A DNA stretch of 35,484 nt, taken from the NCBI GenBank assembly GCA_036276235.1, contig DATBDZ010000402.1, forward strand, positions 1-35,484. Reading direction: 5' to 3'. How positions within the stretch are numbered: position 1 is the first letter of the stretch; each line of letters opens with the position of its first letter. Below, one piece after another: positions 1 through 7,908 of the stretch. Both the position numbers and the translations under genes were made by a program. The notes beneath the pieces were generated by a model that ran no database searches, was not told where the DNA came from, and worked only from the letters and a program-made list of their open reading frames with translations. This DNA is from JANWHF01 sp036276235 (GTDB lineage: Bacteria; Planctomycetota; Phycisphaerae; Tepidisphaerales; Tepidisphaeraceae).

Positions 1-767
1 TTTCGCAGCGCGGCCGGGATCGACTTGAGCAGCACGTTATCTTTGAGGCCGCTGATGAATTGCACGCCCGCATCCGCGCTGGCGGCAACGCGATGCAGAT
101 GCATGATCGCCACTTCCTTGCCGCCGGCGATCGCGAGCGAAAAGCTCGCCTGCACGAAATTATTTCCCTGCGGCCAGCTCATGTTGGGGACGACCTTGCT
201 GTTATGCCCCGCGAACACTTCCACCACGGCAACGCCCGCGCCCGTCTGTGCCACCCAGCCGATGTTCTGCTCTTTTTTCTTGGGATCGGGAACGTATTGC
301 GCCGCGTTGATCCCGTAATTGGTGCTCGACTGGATCATCACGTTAAATGTCTGCGGCTGATTTTGCGGATTGCGCAGAACATCAATGTAGCGCACGAAGC
401 TGTTCGTCTTATCAAAAAGAATCCGCCGCTCGACGACCAGGCCGTTGCCGTTGACATCGCTGAGAACCAGCTCGCCGGTTTTTTCGTCGAGCTTGGCTTG
501 GTTGCTATTCTGACCGGCCTGCTGGCCGTTGATCATCAGCATCGCGCCCTGGCTGTAGGCGGGCATGTTCCCCTGCTGCTGCATCCAGCCGCCCTGGTAG
601 ATGCGCCAGATTCCGCCGTTGGCGTCGTTGATCACGTAAGGAAGATTGACGACGCCGCCCACGCCCGGTTGGTTGCGCATTGCAGGCCGAGGCTGCGCGC
701 TGCTGATCGGTGTAGCAATCGCGACCATCATCATTCCCCAGATGGCCGCGGTAATGGTTCGATTCAT
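1..767 (-). CDS. secreted protein of unknown function (3' end outside window)
   Basis: The reverse strand is open from an ATG at 767 to the window edge, giving about 255 residues with no stop. The start is supported by AGGAG seven bases upstream. Residues 1-24 form a typical signal peptide (basic MNR, a hydrophobic stretch, then small residues ending SSAQ), so the protein is probably periplasmic or exported. The mature part starts with a Pro/Gly/Asn-rich stretch, followed by what looks like beta-rich sequence including an RYIDVLRNPQNQPQTFNV segment. No catalytic motif was recognised and the C-terminus is missing. It lies 90 bases downstream of the SDR gene on the same strand and could be read with it. 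Codon pattern and GC-rich third positions match the neighbours. The reading frame is well supported; the function is unknown. Confidence 0.8.
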   Translation of the reverse strand, partial: MNRTITAAIWGMMMVAIATPISSAQPRPAMRNQPGVGGVVNLPYVINDANGGIWRIYQGGWMQQQGNMPAYSQGAMLMINGQQAGQNSNQAKLDEKTGELVLSDVNGNGLVVERRILFDKTNSFVRYIDVLRNPQNQPQTFNVMIQSSTNYGINAAQYVPDPKKKEQNIGWVAQTGAGVAVVEVFAGHNSKVVPNMSWPQGNNFVQASFSLAIAGGKEVAIMHLHRVAASADAGVQFISGLKDNVLLKSIPAALR

Positions 768-857
768 GGATTGGCTCCTGTCCCCAGTTCGACGCAAGGC
801 GAACGAAAAGGTTCTCCCTGCGTTCCTAATCGTATCATGCACCGGCGGCAAGCGGAG

Positions 858-1556
858 TTACAGCGTTTTTTGCAGGTAAATCACCTCGCCGCTGGTATAT
901 CGTAGGTCGCCGGTTACGCATTGCGCAATCACTTTCGCCACGTCGGCCGGATCGAGCGTACGGTCTGTGCCAAACTGCTCGGCAGAAACGATCTTGCGGA
1001 ACATGCCGGTTTCAACGGCGCCCGGCGCGATGGTGTGAACGCGCACGCCAATGGCCGCCCCTTCGCGCGCCGCCGACAGGCCAAAAAGATTGAGCCCCGC
1101 CTTTGCCGCGCCGTATGCGGCAAAACCGGGAAACGGATCGCGCGCCGAGAGCGAAGAAACATTGACGATGACCCCGGACTGCTGCTTCGCAAAGATCGGC
1201 CAGACTGCTTTGGATAGATAGAACGCCGCTGAAAGATTCGTATCGATGACGGCGTGCCACTCTTCGACAGACATTTCCGCGATGCTCGCGACCGGCGCCA
1301 CACCCGCGCAATGAACGACGGCATCGATGCGGCCAAACTGCTTCATCGTCGCATCGACGGCTTCTTGAACGGCGCGAGAATTGGTCACATCGGTCGGAAC
1401 GATCAGCGCGCCGCGAGCTGATCGCTCAGTTGCGCGAAGTTCTGATTCGGTGCGGGCGAGAAGGGCGAGGCGATAGCCGAGCTTGGCCAGCTCGATTGCG
1501 GTTGCGCGGCCGATTCCTCTTCCGGCACCGGTGATGATGGCGACTGGTTGGTCCAT
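858..1556 (-). CDS. short-chain dehydrogenase/reductase (SDR), classical type
   Basis: Predicted 232-residue NAD(P)-dependent oxidoreductase of the classical SDR family; the substrate is not predictable. Visible motifs are the TGAGRGIG cofactor-binding glycine motif near residue 10, TDV around residue 55, the HCAG variant of the NNAG motif, the catalytic serine in VSSLSA and the catalytic YGAAK (YxxxK) motif, followed by the PG motif (IAPGAVETGMF). I chose the ATG at 1556 because it places the Rossmann motif at the N-terminus as usual. A longer reading to 1676 runs into the upstream gene. The start lies two bases after the stop of the mannosyltransferase-like gene, and a GGAAGGGG ribosome-binding sequence sits inside the end of that gene, so translation is probably coupled. 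All catalytic residues are present. Confidence 0.93.
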   Translation of the reverse strand: MDQPVAIITGAGRGIGRATAIELAKLGYRLALLARTESELRATERSARGALIVPTDVTNSRAVQEAVDATMKQFGRIDAVVHCAGVAPVASIAEMSVEEWHAVIDTNLSAAFYLSKAVWPIFAKQQSGVIVNVSSLSARDPFPGFAAYGAAKAGLNLFGLSAAREGAAIGVRVHTIAPGAVETGMFRKIVSAEQFGTDRTLDPADVAKVIAQCVTGDLRYTSGEVIYLQKTL

Positions 1557-1558
1557 TG

Positions 1559-2644
1559 CTACCCCTTCCCAATTTCCGCGGCCATCGCGAGTTCTTCCAG
1601 ACGATCGTCGATCGCCCGGCAGGCGGTTACCGAATCGAATCGCTCCAGCGATGCCGGCAACTCCGGCGCGCGCCACGAGTCGCCGGCTTCCATTGCGAAC
1701 ATCAGCAAGTCCGCCAGCGGCTCATCGTTCATCGGGTAGAGGCACATGTTGTGGACCGATTCGGGAAGCAGTTCGGGGTAGACGCCGGTATCGGGGAGGA
1801 CCGGGCGGCAGCCGGCGAGGATGCCGCGCGTCACTAAGTAGTCGAATGCCGGCGAGCGCTTGGCGCTGGCAATCAGCCCGCACTCCAGCATGCCGGCGAT
1901 CTGGCCCGGCTCGTCCTTCTCGCTGATCGTGCGGCGGGCCCAGCGCTCGCCGAGCTTGTCGATCGGGCCGACCGTGATCAACCGGAAGTTCTCATCGCGC
2001 AGCTCTAGCTCCGCCAGTGCATCATTGAGGAGCTTGAGATCCGCGCCGCGGGTTTCGATAAAAATTGCCCGCGGATCGCGCTTCGGCAGCGACGAAAGAC
2101 TTTCCTTCACCCGCTTCACGAATCCCAGATCCATCGGCGGATGCATGACCTGTGCGTTGGCGGTGATGTGCGGCATCGGGTTGCGGCTGGAAAGCTCCGG
2201 ATGCCGCTCCACCAGCTTTGCCGCCAAGGCCAGGAAACGCTTCAGATGCGAATAGGAATTGAACCAAACTTCGGTAGCGGCGCTGGCGGTGAGCAGGTTG
2301 ATGAAATCCACCGGCCCGCCGCGCGGGGAGGCGGGCGCGTTCAGTTGATTGTCGTGGAAGTAAATGATCGAAGGATATTTCGAGAGGCTGGGCGTCAGGC
2401 GATACAGCTCCGCAAGATTGATCGCTTCGCTGGCAAAGAGGATGTCGAGCTTCCCGGACCAGTGGCGGGAGATCTGCTCGGCGAACCAGTTCGCCGCCGC
2501 CGCCAGCCGCCGCTCGATCCGGCGTGGCGGAAGCTTGAGCAACGTCCAGCGATGCCGGCTGCACCGCATGACGTTATCAAGCATGGCCCGGCGCTCACCG
2601 CCATAAAACGGCTCTAGGGCGAGGATGTCCAATTGCGTCGGCAT
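1559..2644 (-). CDS. GTDC1/DUF3524-type glycosyltransferase, probable tRNA-queuosine alpha-mannosyltransferase
   Basis: A 361-residue protein with the features of the DUF3524/GTDC1 family. The N-terminus (DILALEPFYGGERRAMLDNV) matches the family signature 'LEPFYGGSH', and YFHDNQLNAP matches the conserved YFHENQL segment. The C-terminal half has the GT-B glycosyltransferase pattern, including a nucleotide-sugar segment near RSPAFDYLVTRGILAGCRPVLPDTG. Family knowledge: human and bacterial members transfer mannose to queuosine in tRNA-Asp (QTMAN). Assigning that role here is inference from family membership; a different acceptor is possible. It starts only 14 bases downstream of a 23-bp-stem hairpin and is followed after two bases by the SDR gene, so the two form a tight pair. 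The glycyl-tRNA synthetase gene upstream also fits a translation context. Confidence 0.85.
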   Translation of the reverse strand: MPTQLDILALEPFYGGERRAMLDNVMRCSRHRWTLLKLPPRRIERRLAAAANWFAEQISRHWSGKLDILFASEAINLAELYRLTPSLSKYPSIIYFHDNQLNAPASPRGGPVDFINLLTASAATEVWFNSYSHLKRFLALAAKLVERHPELSSRNPMPHITANAQVMHPPMDLGFVKRVKESLSSLPKRDPRAIFIETRGADLKLLNDALAELELRDENFRLITVGPIDKLGERWARRTISEKDEPGQIAGMLECGLIASAKRSPAFDYLVTRGILAGCRPVLPDTGVYPELLPESVHNMCLYPMNDEPLADLLMFAMEAGDSWRAPELPASLERFDSVTACRAIDDRLEELAMAAEIGKG

Positions 2645-2658
2645 TGAAGAAGCAAATA

Positions 2659-2751
2659 AGTTGTCAGTTGCCAGTTGTCAGTTGTCAGTAGAAATGCACT
2701 GAAAACCGAGCAAGCCTCCGCTCTTCCACTGACAACTGGCAACTGACAACT
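2659..2751. repeat. self-similar hairpin, family A (GTTGTCAG words)
   Basis: Perfect 23-bp inverted repeat: arms 2659-2681 and 2729-2751 with a 47-base loop. Each arm is built from repeated GTTGTCAG/GTTGCCAG words. A further copy of the word follows the left arm, and the AATAAGTTGT ends continue the symmetry outward. It fills almost the whole gap between glyQS and the mannosyltransferase gene and ends 14 bases before the latter's ATG. It has no T-run, so it does not look like a simple terminator. Confidence 0.9.
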
Positions 2752-2768
2752 CACAACTTATTATTTCC

Positions 2769-4097
2769 TCACCCCAGCTTCTCAAACAAATACCCCTTCA
2801 CCTTATCCAGCGCCACGCGTTCCTGCTTCATCGAATCTCGTTCGCGGAGGGTGACGGTTTGGTCTTCGTTGGTTTGGCCATCGATGGTGATGCAGAAAGG
2901 CGTGCCCGCCTCGTCCTGGCGGCGATAGCGCCGGCCTACGGCGCCCTTCTCGTCGTAGAAGACGTTGTAGTGCCGCTTCAATTCGGTGTAGAGGGCCATC
3001 GATTTCTCCGGCATGCCATCCTTCTTCACCAGCGGGAAGATTGCCGCCTTCACCGGCGCGAGGCGCGGGTGCAGGCGCATCACGGTTCGCATCTCGCCTT
3101 CGACTTGTTCCTCGGCGTACGCCTCGCACAGGAACGCCAGCACCGAGCGCGTGGCTCCGGCCGATGGTTCGATCACGTGCGGCACAAATCGTTCCTTGGT
3201 TTCATCGTCGTAGTAGCTGAGGTCTTTGCCGCTGTGTTGCATGTGCTGCTTGAGATCGTAATCGCCGCGATGGGCGATGCCTTCCAATTCGCCCCAGCCC
3301 CAGGGGAATTTGTACTCGACATCGCTGGTGCCGCGCGAGTAGTGGGAAAGCTCATCCTTCTCATGCTCGCGCAGGCGGAGATTGGCGCCCTTGAGGCCAA
3401 GGCCCTGATACCAGGTGAAGCGCTCATCGCGCCATTTGCGATACCACTCCTCGCTGTTTTCCGGCTTGCAGAAGAACTCGATCTCCATCTGCTCAAACTC
3501 GCGCGAGCGGAAGATGAATTGCTTGGGGGTGATCTCGTTGCGAAATGCCTTGCCGATCTGCGCAATCCCGAAGGGGACTTTGATGCGCGTGGAATCGCAG
3601 ACGTTTTTGAAATTCACGAAGATGCCCTGCGCCGTTTCGGGGCGCAGGTAGACCATGGTCGCGCTTTCCTCGACGGGGCCGACGAAGGTCTTGAACATCA
3701 GATTGAATTTGCGTGCCTCGGTGAGCTGGCATTCGGTGAATTCGCCCGGATGCTTGCTCGGCTTCTTGGGGCATTGGCTCTCGGCGATCTGATCCTGCCT
3801 GAAGCGCGCCTTGCACACTTTGCAATCCACCAGCGGGTCGGTGAAGTTGCTTTCGTGGCCGGACGCCTGCCAGACGGTGCGGTTCATGAGAATCGCCGCG
3901 TCCAGGCCAACGATGTCATCGCGGCTGGTGACGTTATCGCGCCACCAGGCATTCTTCACGTTCCGCAAAAGCTCTACACCCAGCGGCCCGTAGTCCCAGG
4001 TGCCATTGAGGCCGCCATAGATTTCAGACCCCGGAAAAATAAACCCGCGGCGTTTGCAGAGAGAAACGAGTTTTTCCATGACAGACGTGTCAGCCAT
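2769..4097 (-). CDS. glyQS: glycyl-tRNA synthetase, single-chain homodimeric type
   Basis: A 442-residue class II aminoacyl-tRNA synthetase that attaches glycine to tRNA-Gly in the cytoplasm. The N-terminus has the family signature (LVSLCKRRGFIFPGSEIYGG, then WDYGPLG). A Cys-rich insertion follows (CKVCKARF...C). Motif 2 is seen around FRNEITPKQFIFRSREFEQM, and motif 3 around EPSAGATRSVLAF. The C-terminal anticodon-binding domain ends GQTNEDQTVTLRERDSMKQ. This is the eukaryote/archaea-like alpha2 form, not the alpha2beta2 glyQ/glyS form. The ATG at 4097 fits the family N-terminus. It lies between rpsT upstream and the QTMAN-like gene downstream, all leftward, with palindromes in both gaps. 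No truncation or frameshift was seen. Confidence 0.97.
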   Translation of the reverse strand: MADTSVMEKLVSLCKRRGFIFPGSEIYGGLNGTWDYGPLGVELLRNVKNAWWRDNVTSRDDIVGLDAAILMNRTVWQASGHESNFTDPLVDCKVCKARFRQDQIAESQCPKKPSKHPGEFTECQLTEARKFNLMFKTFVGPVEESATMVYLRPETAQGIFVNFKNVCDSTRIKVPFGIAQIGKAFRNEITPKQFIFRSREFEQMEIEFFCKPENSEEWYRKWRDERFTWYQGLGLKGANLRLREHEKDELSHYSRGTSDVEYKFPWGWGELEGIAHRGDYDLKQHMQHSGKDLSYYDDETKERFVPHVIEPSAGATRSVLAFLCEAYAEEQVEGEMRTVMRLHPRLAPVKAAIFPLVKKDGMPEKSMALYTELKRHYNVFYDEKGAVGRRYRRQDEAGTPFCITIDGQTNEDQTVTLRERDSMKQERVALDKVKGYLFEKLG

Positions 4098-4121
4098 TGT
4101 GAAACTCCCAGTTTAAACACA

Positions 4122-4183
4122 ATCGGCATCAGGCATGCGATCTTCCCACAATCTGGGAACGCGATCGAATGCCTGATGCCGAA
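4122..4183. repeat. interrupted long palindrome between rpsT and glyQS
   Basis: Outer 13-bp perfect stem CGGCATCAGGCAT (4124-4136) with its complement at 4169-4181, then CGATC/GATCG (4138-4142 with 4163-4167) and an inner TTCCCA/TGGGAA hairpin (4143-4148 with 4154-4159). It lies 25 bases upstream of the glyQS start and 34 bases after the rpsT stop. It could serve as the rpsT terminator or as a leader structure for glyQS, but no clear T-run follows on the reverse strand. Confidence 0.75.
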
Positions 4184-4216
4184 TCGATTTTTCCGGATAT
4201 GTCGGGGTTGCCGCGG

Positions 4217-4522
4217 TCAGGCCTTCGCGGCGCTGGTACCGGCGCCCCCGCTCTTGGCGGCGCGCATCGCATTGAGCCGCCGGGCCAGCCGGCTGCGCTT
4301 GCGGGCGGCAGTGTTCTTGTGAATCGTCCCCTTCGCCGCCACGCGGCCGATGCGGCTGACGACTTTGCTCAGCTCCGCCTGCGCCTTGGCGAAGTCCCCG
4401 CTGGCCAGCACGGTGGCGAAGCTCTTGAGATCGTCCTTCAATACGGCCTTGCGCGCACGGTTACGTGCACGGCTCTTAATATTCTGACGGATGCGTTTCT
4501 TGGCGGAAAGCGAATGGGCCAC
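4217..4522 (-). CDS. rpsT: 30S ribosomal protein S20
   Basis: A 101-residue, highly basic protein that binds 16S rRNA in the small ribosomal subunit. The sequence starts AHSLSAKKRIRQNIKSRARN, matching the canonical S20 N-terminus (MANIKSAKKR...), continues with the conserved KGTIHKNTAARKRSRLARRL core, and ends in an Ala/Gly-rich tail. I chose the GTG start at 4522: it gives exactly the family N-terminus, CAGGAG lies about nine bases upstream, and the longer ATG reading to 4831 runs through a repeat region. A TATACT box lies 62 bases upstream. The length is slightly above the usual 85-90 residues because of the C-terminal extension SGGAGTSAAKA. Confidence 0.95.
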   Translation of the reverse strand: MAHSLSAKKRIRQNIKSRARNRARKAVLKDDLKSFATVLASGDFAKAQAELSKVVSRIGRVAAKGTIHKNTAARKRSRLARRLNAMRAAKSGGAGTSAAKA

Positions 4523-4583
4523 GGCTAAATCACTCCTGTCGTTCAATTCCCCCCGCCGGCAACCCGCCGACGGAGGGGACAGA

Positions 4584-4589
4584 AGTATA
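4584..4589 (-). promoter_or_regulatory. candidate -10 box for rpsT
   Basis: TATACT on the reverse strand, 62 bases upstream of the rpsT GTG, outside the adjacent repeat. The region 17 bases further upstream reads CTGGAC, a poor -35 match, so this is a candidate only. Confidence 0.3.
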
Positions 4590-4650
4590 GTGACCGGGCT
4601 GCGGATGTCCAGAGATGCGACAGAGACGTCAAAAGAGGTTGAGTTTCTGG

Positions 4651-4833
4651 CGTGGCATTTGTGGCATGGGCCTCCCGCCCATGTCGTGCGGTGCTCCGCA
4701 CGGATCGGTGGTACTCCGCCGATATAAGCAATCCCAAAGGAGAGGAAGAACGCTGCGCTCTTGCTGATGTCCGCCGAGTACGGCCGACACTTGCGGAGTA
4801 CCACAAGTCGTGGGTTGGAAACCCATGCCACGT
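4651..4833. repeat. composite REP-like palindrome cluster
   Basis: Fills the gap between rpsT and the DUF1444 gene. The two ends are related inverted copies (CGTGGCATTT...CATGGG against CCCATGCCACG). Inside are several small perfect or near-perfect hairpins: CATGGGC/GCCCATG at 4665-4683, GTGCGG/CCGCAC at 4686-4701, ATCGGTGG/CCGCCGAT at 4704-4723 and GCCG/CGGC at 4773-4784. Both halves contain GTACTC or GAGTAC (4711, 4776, 4796), the core shared with the palindromes at 11032, 11811, 14617, 24163 and 32874. Confidence 0.75.
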
Positions 4834-4842
4834 GAAAACCAT

Positions 4843-5622
4843 TCAGTCTTTTCGGGCAATCCCATCCGCCGTAACCAGTAGCAGCTTATCGGAAAGCTGA
4901 TGCGGCATGCGTTCGTAATCCTCGGCGATCTGATCGCGAATTCGCGTGACAGTCTCTTCATCATCGCGGAAGCACAGTAGAATATCCCGATTGGGGATGC
5001 CGGCGGCAAAAGGACTACCCAGATGCTCGGACAGGCGTTCGTGCAGCGTCGGCAGCAGGATGCGGCTGGCGTCGTAGCCGTCGCAGGTTTGGAAGATGAT
5101 CAGGTTGATCTTGCCGTCCTCATCCTGGGCGGCGGTCGCCGCCATCGATTCGCTACGGCTGATCAGGTTGCCGATGGCGGTCTCGTGCAACTGATCGACC
5201 GACATGTTCCAGGAGCTGAACTGTGCCTGCGACAGGTATGCGATCGTCCGATCGCTATCGATAGCGTACGCGACATTGAGCCCTTCAAGAAGCGGCTGAG
5301 TGACGGTGAGCCGATGTGCTTCGCCGACGCCTTCGGGGAGAATCATCGGGTAGATACGGTCCTTGAGTTGCTCGAAGGAGCCTTCACGATCGGGCGCGCC
5401 TTCGGAGGCGCGGATGATCTCGACGACCCATCGCTCGACGTTGTGCTTGAGGTCTTCGGGCGCAAGCGTCGCAAGGCGATACAGGTTCTCCAGCGACACG
5501 ATATGGTCATTAACGCTGACGGTGAATGGCTCTTCAGCCCGAGCCAGTTTGACCAGCGGAAAGCGCGCTTTCACGATCGCAAAGACCTGTTCGACAAACC
5601 GCTCGCGTGAAAGCTCGGGCAT
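4843..5622 (-). CDS. DUF1444 family protein
   Basis: A 259-residue soluble protein without signal peptide or membrane segment. Its overall pattern matches the DUF1444 (YtpQ-like) family: an N-terminal ERFVEQVFAIVKARFP helix, a middle YPMILPEG segment, AYAIDSDRTIAYLSQAQFSSWNM, and a C-terminal HERLSEHLGSPFAAGIPNRDILLCF. That family has no established biochemical role that I know of. The ATG at 5622 is the natural start of the frame. The gene diverges from the Gfo/Idh gene at 5816, with a 32-bp-stem hairpin in the shared upstream region. Its stop lies just past a REP-like cluster. No unusual codon use was noted. The family call is by eye. Confidence 0.75.
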   Translation of the reverse strand: MPELSRERFVEQVFAIVKARFPLVKLARAEEPFTVSVNDHIVSLENLYRLATLAPEDLKHNVERWVVEIIRASEGAPDREGSFEQLKDRIYPMILPEGVGEAHRLTVTQPLLEGLNVAYAIDSDRTIAYLSQAQFSSWNMSVDQLHETAIGNLISRSESMAATAAQDEDGKINLIIFQTCDGYDASRILLPTLHERLSEHLGSPFAAGIPNRDILLCFRDDEETVTRIRDQIAEDYERMPHQLSDKLLLVTADGIARKD

Positions 5623-5669
5623 GGCCTGATTGTAGTCCTGTTAAGGCCCACTGGCGAACGCCAGCGCGC

Positions 5670-5778
5670 AATGAAAAGTGAAAAATGAAAAGTGAAAAAT
5701 GAGGAGGCGAAGACTGATGGTTCATCGGTTGCGGGAGCTTGGCTGCCATTTTTCACTTTTCATTTTTCACTTTTCATT
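5670..5778. repeat. self-similar hairpin, family B (GAAAAGTGAAAAAT words)
   Basis: Perfect 32-bp inverted repeat, arms 5670-5701 and 5747-5778, loop 45 bases. Each arm is a direct repeat of GAAAAGTGAAAAAT, so the arms are both tandem and inverted repeats of one word. It lies in the divergent region between the DUF1444 gene (start 5622) and the Gfo/Idh gene (start 5816). A TATGAT box (5782-5787) follows directly after the right arm, so the hairpin occupies the place of the -35 region. Confidence 0.92.
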
Positions 5779-5815
5779 CCGTATGATTCCCCTCGAACAC
5801 ATGGAAGGGAAATAG

Positions 5816-6892
5816 ATGCCTCAGGCAATTCGGGTTGGGCTTATCGGCGGCGGGTGGCCGGGCGGGAAACATGCGGAGGGATACAAGGCGGCGGGAGGAT
5901 TCGAGCTGGCGGCGGTCGCCGACCTCATCCCCGCCCGGCGCAAAAAACTCATCGAAACCTTCGGCAACCTGCGCGAATACTCCGACGCAACCGAACTGCT
6001 CAAGGATGTGCAGATCGACGCCGTCAGCGTTTGTCTGCCCAATGCGCTTCATGCCCCAATCGTGTTAGCAGCGCTAAAAGCCGGTAAACACGTCATCTGC
6101 GAAACACCGCCCACCATCAGCGCCGGCGAAGCGCGCAAGCTAGCGTCCGCCGCGACGAAGGCCGGCAAGGTCCTGACATACGCCTTCCAGCGCCGCTTCG
6201 GCGGACCGGAACAAGCCGCGGCACAAGCGATCCAAAAAGGTTACATCGGCAACGTCCAACACGTGCGCGCCTCATGGATGCGCACGCGCAGCGTCCCCGC
6301 TGGCAGCGACTGGTGGTACCTGGACAACGCCCGCTCCGGCGGCGGCGTGGTGATGGACCTGGGCGTGCAAATGCTCGATCTCGCATGGCATCTGATGGGC
6401 CAGCCCCGCCCCACGAGCGTGTATGCGATCACGAACCGACGATTCCGCGACGCTGCGCCGGCAGAAGTTAAATACGACGTGGAAGATGCTGCTTCAATTC
6501 TCATGCGGTTCGACGGAGACAAGTCGCTGGAGCTCGATGTGACCTGGGCGATCAACCAACCCCCGCGTCGTCAGGGCACGGTCTGTCGGCTTCACGCGGA
6601 TCAGGGGGCGATCGAGGTGTATACGCCTCATGGCCCGGTGCTTTATCGAAAATTTGGCGCGAAGGGCGAAGCCAATGAAGCGCCGCTGAAAACGCCGAAG
6701 GTCATAGGATATCACGCGATGATGCGAAATTTTCGCGCGTGCATCGCGGGGACCTCAAAGCCCGTTTTCGGCGCGGGGGACGGTGTGGCGCTTATGCAGA
6801 TGATCGAAGCAATTTATAAGAGCGCTGCGAGCGGGAAGAGCGTGGAGATTCGTGGTGGGCGCGAAAATGAGACCGTGGAACCGAGTGTTTGA
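5816..6892 (+). CDS. Gfo/Idh/MocA-family protein with altered catalytic motifs
   Basis: A 358-residue protein with an N-terminal Rossmann domain (RVGLIGGGWPGGKHAEG, residues 6-22; VADLIPARRKK after the second strand) and the C-terminal alpha/beta domain of the Gfo/Idh/MocA family of NAD(P)-dependent sugar or inositol dehydrogenases. AAGGGAA just before the ATG supports the start. Two usual catalytic positions differ: the EKP motif reads ETP (residues 96-98, lysine replaced by threonine), and the DxGxH motif reads DLGVQ (181-185, histidine replaced by glutamine). The cofactor-binding part looks intact. Many planctomycetes carry large families of such proteins, and some may not be dehydrogenases. 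It stands alone, with a hairpin upstream and the REP/transposase region downstream. The substrate is unknown. Confidence 0.88.
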   Translation: MPQAIRVGLIGGGWPGGKHAEGYKAAGGFELAAVADLIPARRKKLIETFGNLREYSDATELLKDVQIDAVSVCLPNALHAPIVLAALKAGKHVICETPPTISAGEARKLASAATKAGKVLTYAFQRRFGGPEQAAAQAIQKGYIGNVQHVRASWMRTRSVPAGSDWWYLDNARSGGGVVMDLGVQMLDLAWHLMGQPRPTSVYAITNRRFRDAAPAEVKYDVEDAASILMRFDGDKSLELDVTWAINQPPRRQGTVCRLHADQGAIEVYTPHGPVLYRKFGAKGEANEAPLKTPKVIGYHAMMRNFRACIAGTSKPVFGAGDGVALMQMIEAIYKSAASGKSVEIRGGRENETVEPSV

Positions 6893-6967
6893 CGATCTGC
6901 GTTTGCGACATACCGAGAGGGTCCGTTCCAGGTAATGCGCAAAAAATGCGAACCATCGCATTGACCC

Positions 6968-7179
6968 TTTTAGCCCGGTCGCTTGCGACCGGATTCAGAG
7001 TTGCGACCGGATTCAGAGTTGCGACCGGATCCACTGTCGGTTTTCCCGTCTCCACTTCATCCCGATAGCAATTTCATGTACCTTCAGGGAATCCGACGCA
7101 ATCCGACGGATTCCGGTCGTAAGCCCAGAGAATCCGGTCGCAAACCCATGGAATCCGGTCGCAAGCGACCGGGCTAAAA
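6968..7179. repeat. REP-like repeat cluster with TTGCGACCGGATTC units
   Basis: Two outer copies of TTTTAGCCCGGTCGCTTGCG, each continuing ACCGGATTC, in inverted orientation (6968-6996 and 7151-7179, perfect 29-bp arms). The left side adds two further direct TTGCGACCGGATtc units at 17-base spacing; the right side adds three diverged inverted units. GGTCGCTTGCGACC is itself a small palindrome, so each full unit can form its own hairpin. The cluster ends 16 bases before the start of a REP-associated transposase pseudogene, as in REP/RAYT loci. Confidence 0.88.
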
Positions 7180-7195
7180 AACGGGAGCTGTAAAA

Positions 7196-7799
7196 ATGGT
7201 CATCGCATCGCACGTGATCATGAGCGCGTACGGTTTCTGGTTACCAAACGATCCGCGCGGGTCGTGGTCCGACTTCGTCGGGTCCTGGGAACTCCGCAAA
7301 TTTGGCCCGGCGACCACGGTGACCGGCCGACGATCCTACGCTCATGATCCGCACGATGCTGCACTGCGCCGCGCTGCGAAAGAGGCCCTGAAGTTTCCAC
7401 CCGTACGCTTTAATGATTCGCAACGCCGCGCGATCGCAGATGGATTTGCCCGCGCGCTGGAGGAGGGGAATTATACCTGTTTCGCCTGCTGCATCGGTCA
7501 TGATCACGCTCACCTGATCATCGAGCGGCACGCGCGCGATCCACAGGTGATCGTGGGTCACCTGAAATCGCACGCGACACGTGAATTGAGCAATCGCGAT
7601 ATTCACCCTCTTGCCGGTCACATCGGAAAGCGTGGCGGTCTCCCGACGCCGTGGAGCGGGATGCTGGAAGGTATTCATCGACGATGCCGCCCAACTGGCC
7701 GCAGCGATCGCGTACGTCCAGCGCCATCCGGCAAAAGAGGGTTTGCCGGCGCAAACGTGGAGTTTTCTGAAAACGCCATCGAATGCGGCGTATCGGTGA
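7196..7799 (+). pseudogene. REP-associated (RAYT-like, HUH) transposase, frameshifted
   Basis: Starts at an ATG with GGGAG nine bases upstream. The first 154 codons match the TnpA_REP/RAYT (IS200/IS605-related) group: AYGFWLPNDPRGSWS near the N-terminus, and the HUH metal-binding motif in GHDHAHLII (His104, His106). Around 7658-7662 the frame is lost. The +1-shifted frame continues with the expected C-terminus (CWKVFIDDAAQ..., YVQRHPAKEGLPAQTWSFL) and stops at 7799. The original frame reads on as low-complexity Arg/Gly-rich sequence to 7900, which is not family-like. The catalytic tyrosine could not be placed with confidence. The REP-like array directly upstream is its probable substrate. Either a recent inactivating indel or a sequencing error would explain the shift. 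Confidence 0.8.
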
Positions 7800-7908
7800 T
7801 AGCCGTGCCCGGAAGGGCCGCATCCGCTGCGCGATCGCGATGCACGTGCAACGGGTCTAAATGCAACCAAACGATGACTAAAACAGTGCGAAATGTGTAG
7901 GTGCGCGC

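Noticed and set aside
2659..2751. Family A hairpin as an ordinary glyQS terminator
   Set aside because: There is no T-run after the stem on the reverse strand, the loop is 47 bases, and the arms have internal repeats, unlike an intrinsic terminator.
2859..4322. 487-codon forward frame opposite glyQS
   Set aside because: It is antisense to the clearly conserved glyQS frame, has no recognisable domain, and results from GC-rich third positions.
6968..7179. Possible CRISPR array (repeated TTGCGACCGGATTC at regular spacing)
   Set aside because: Units are only about 14 bases, spacers of a few bases repeat themselves, copies occur in both orientations, and no cas genes are near; it fits a REP-like cluster.
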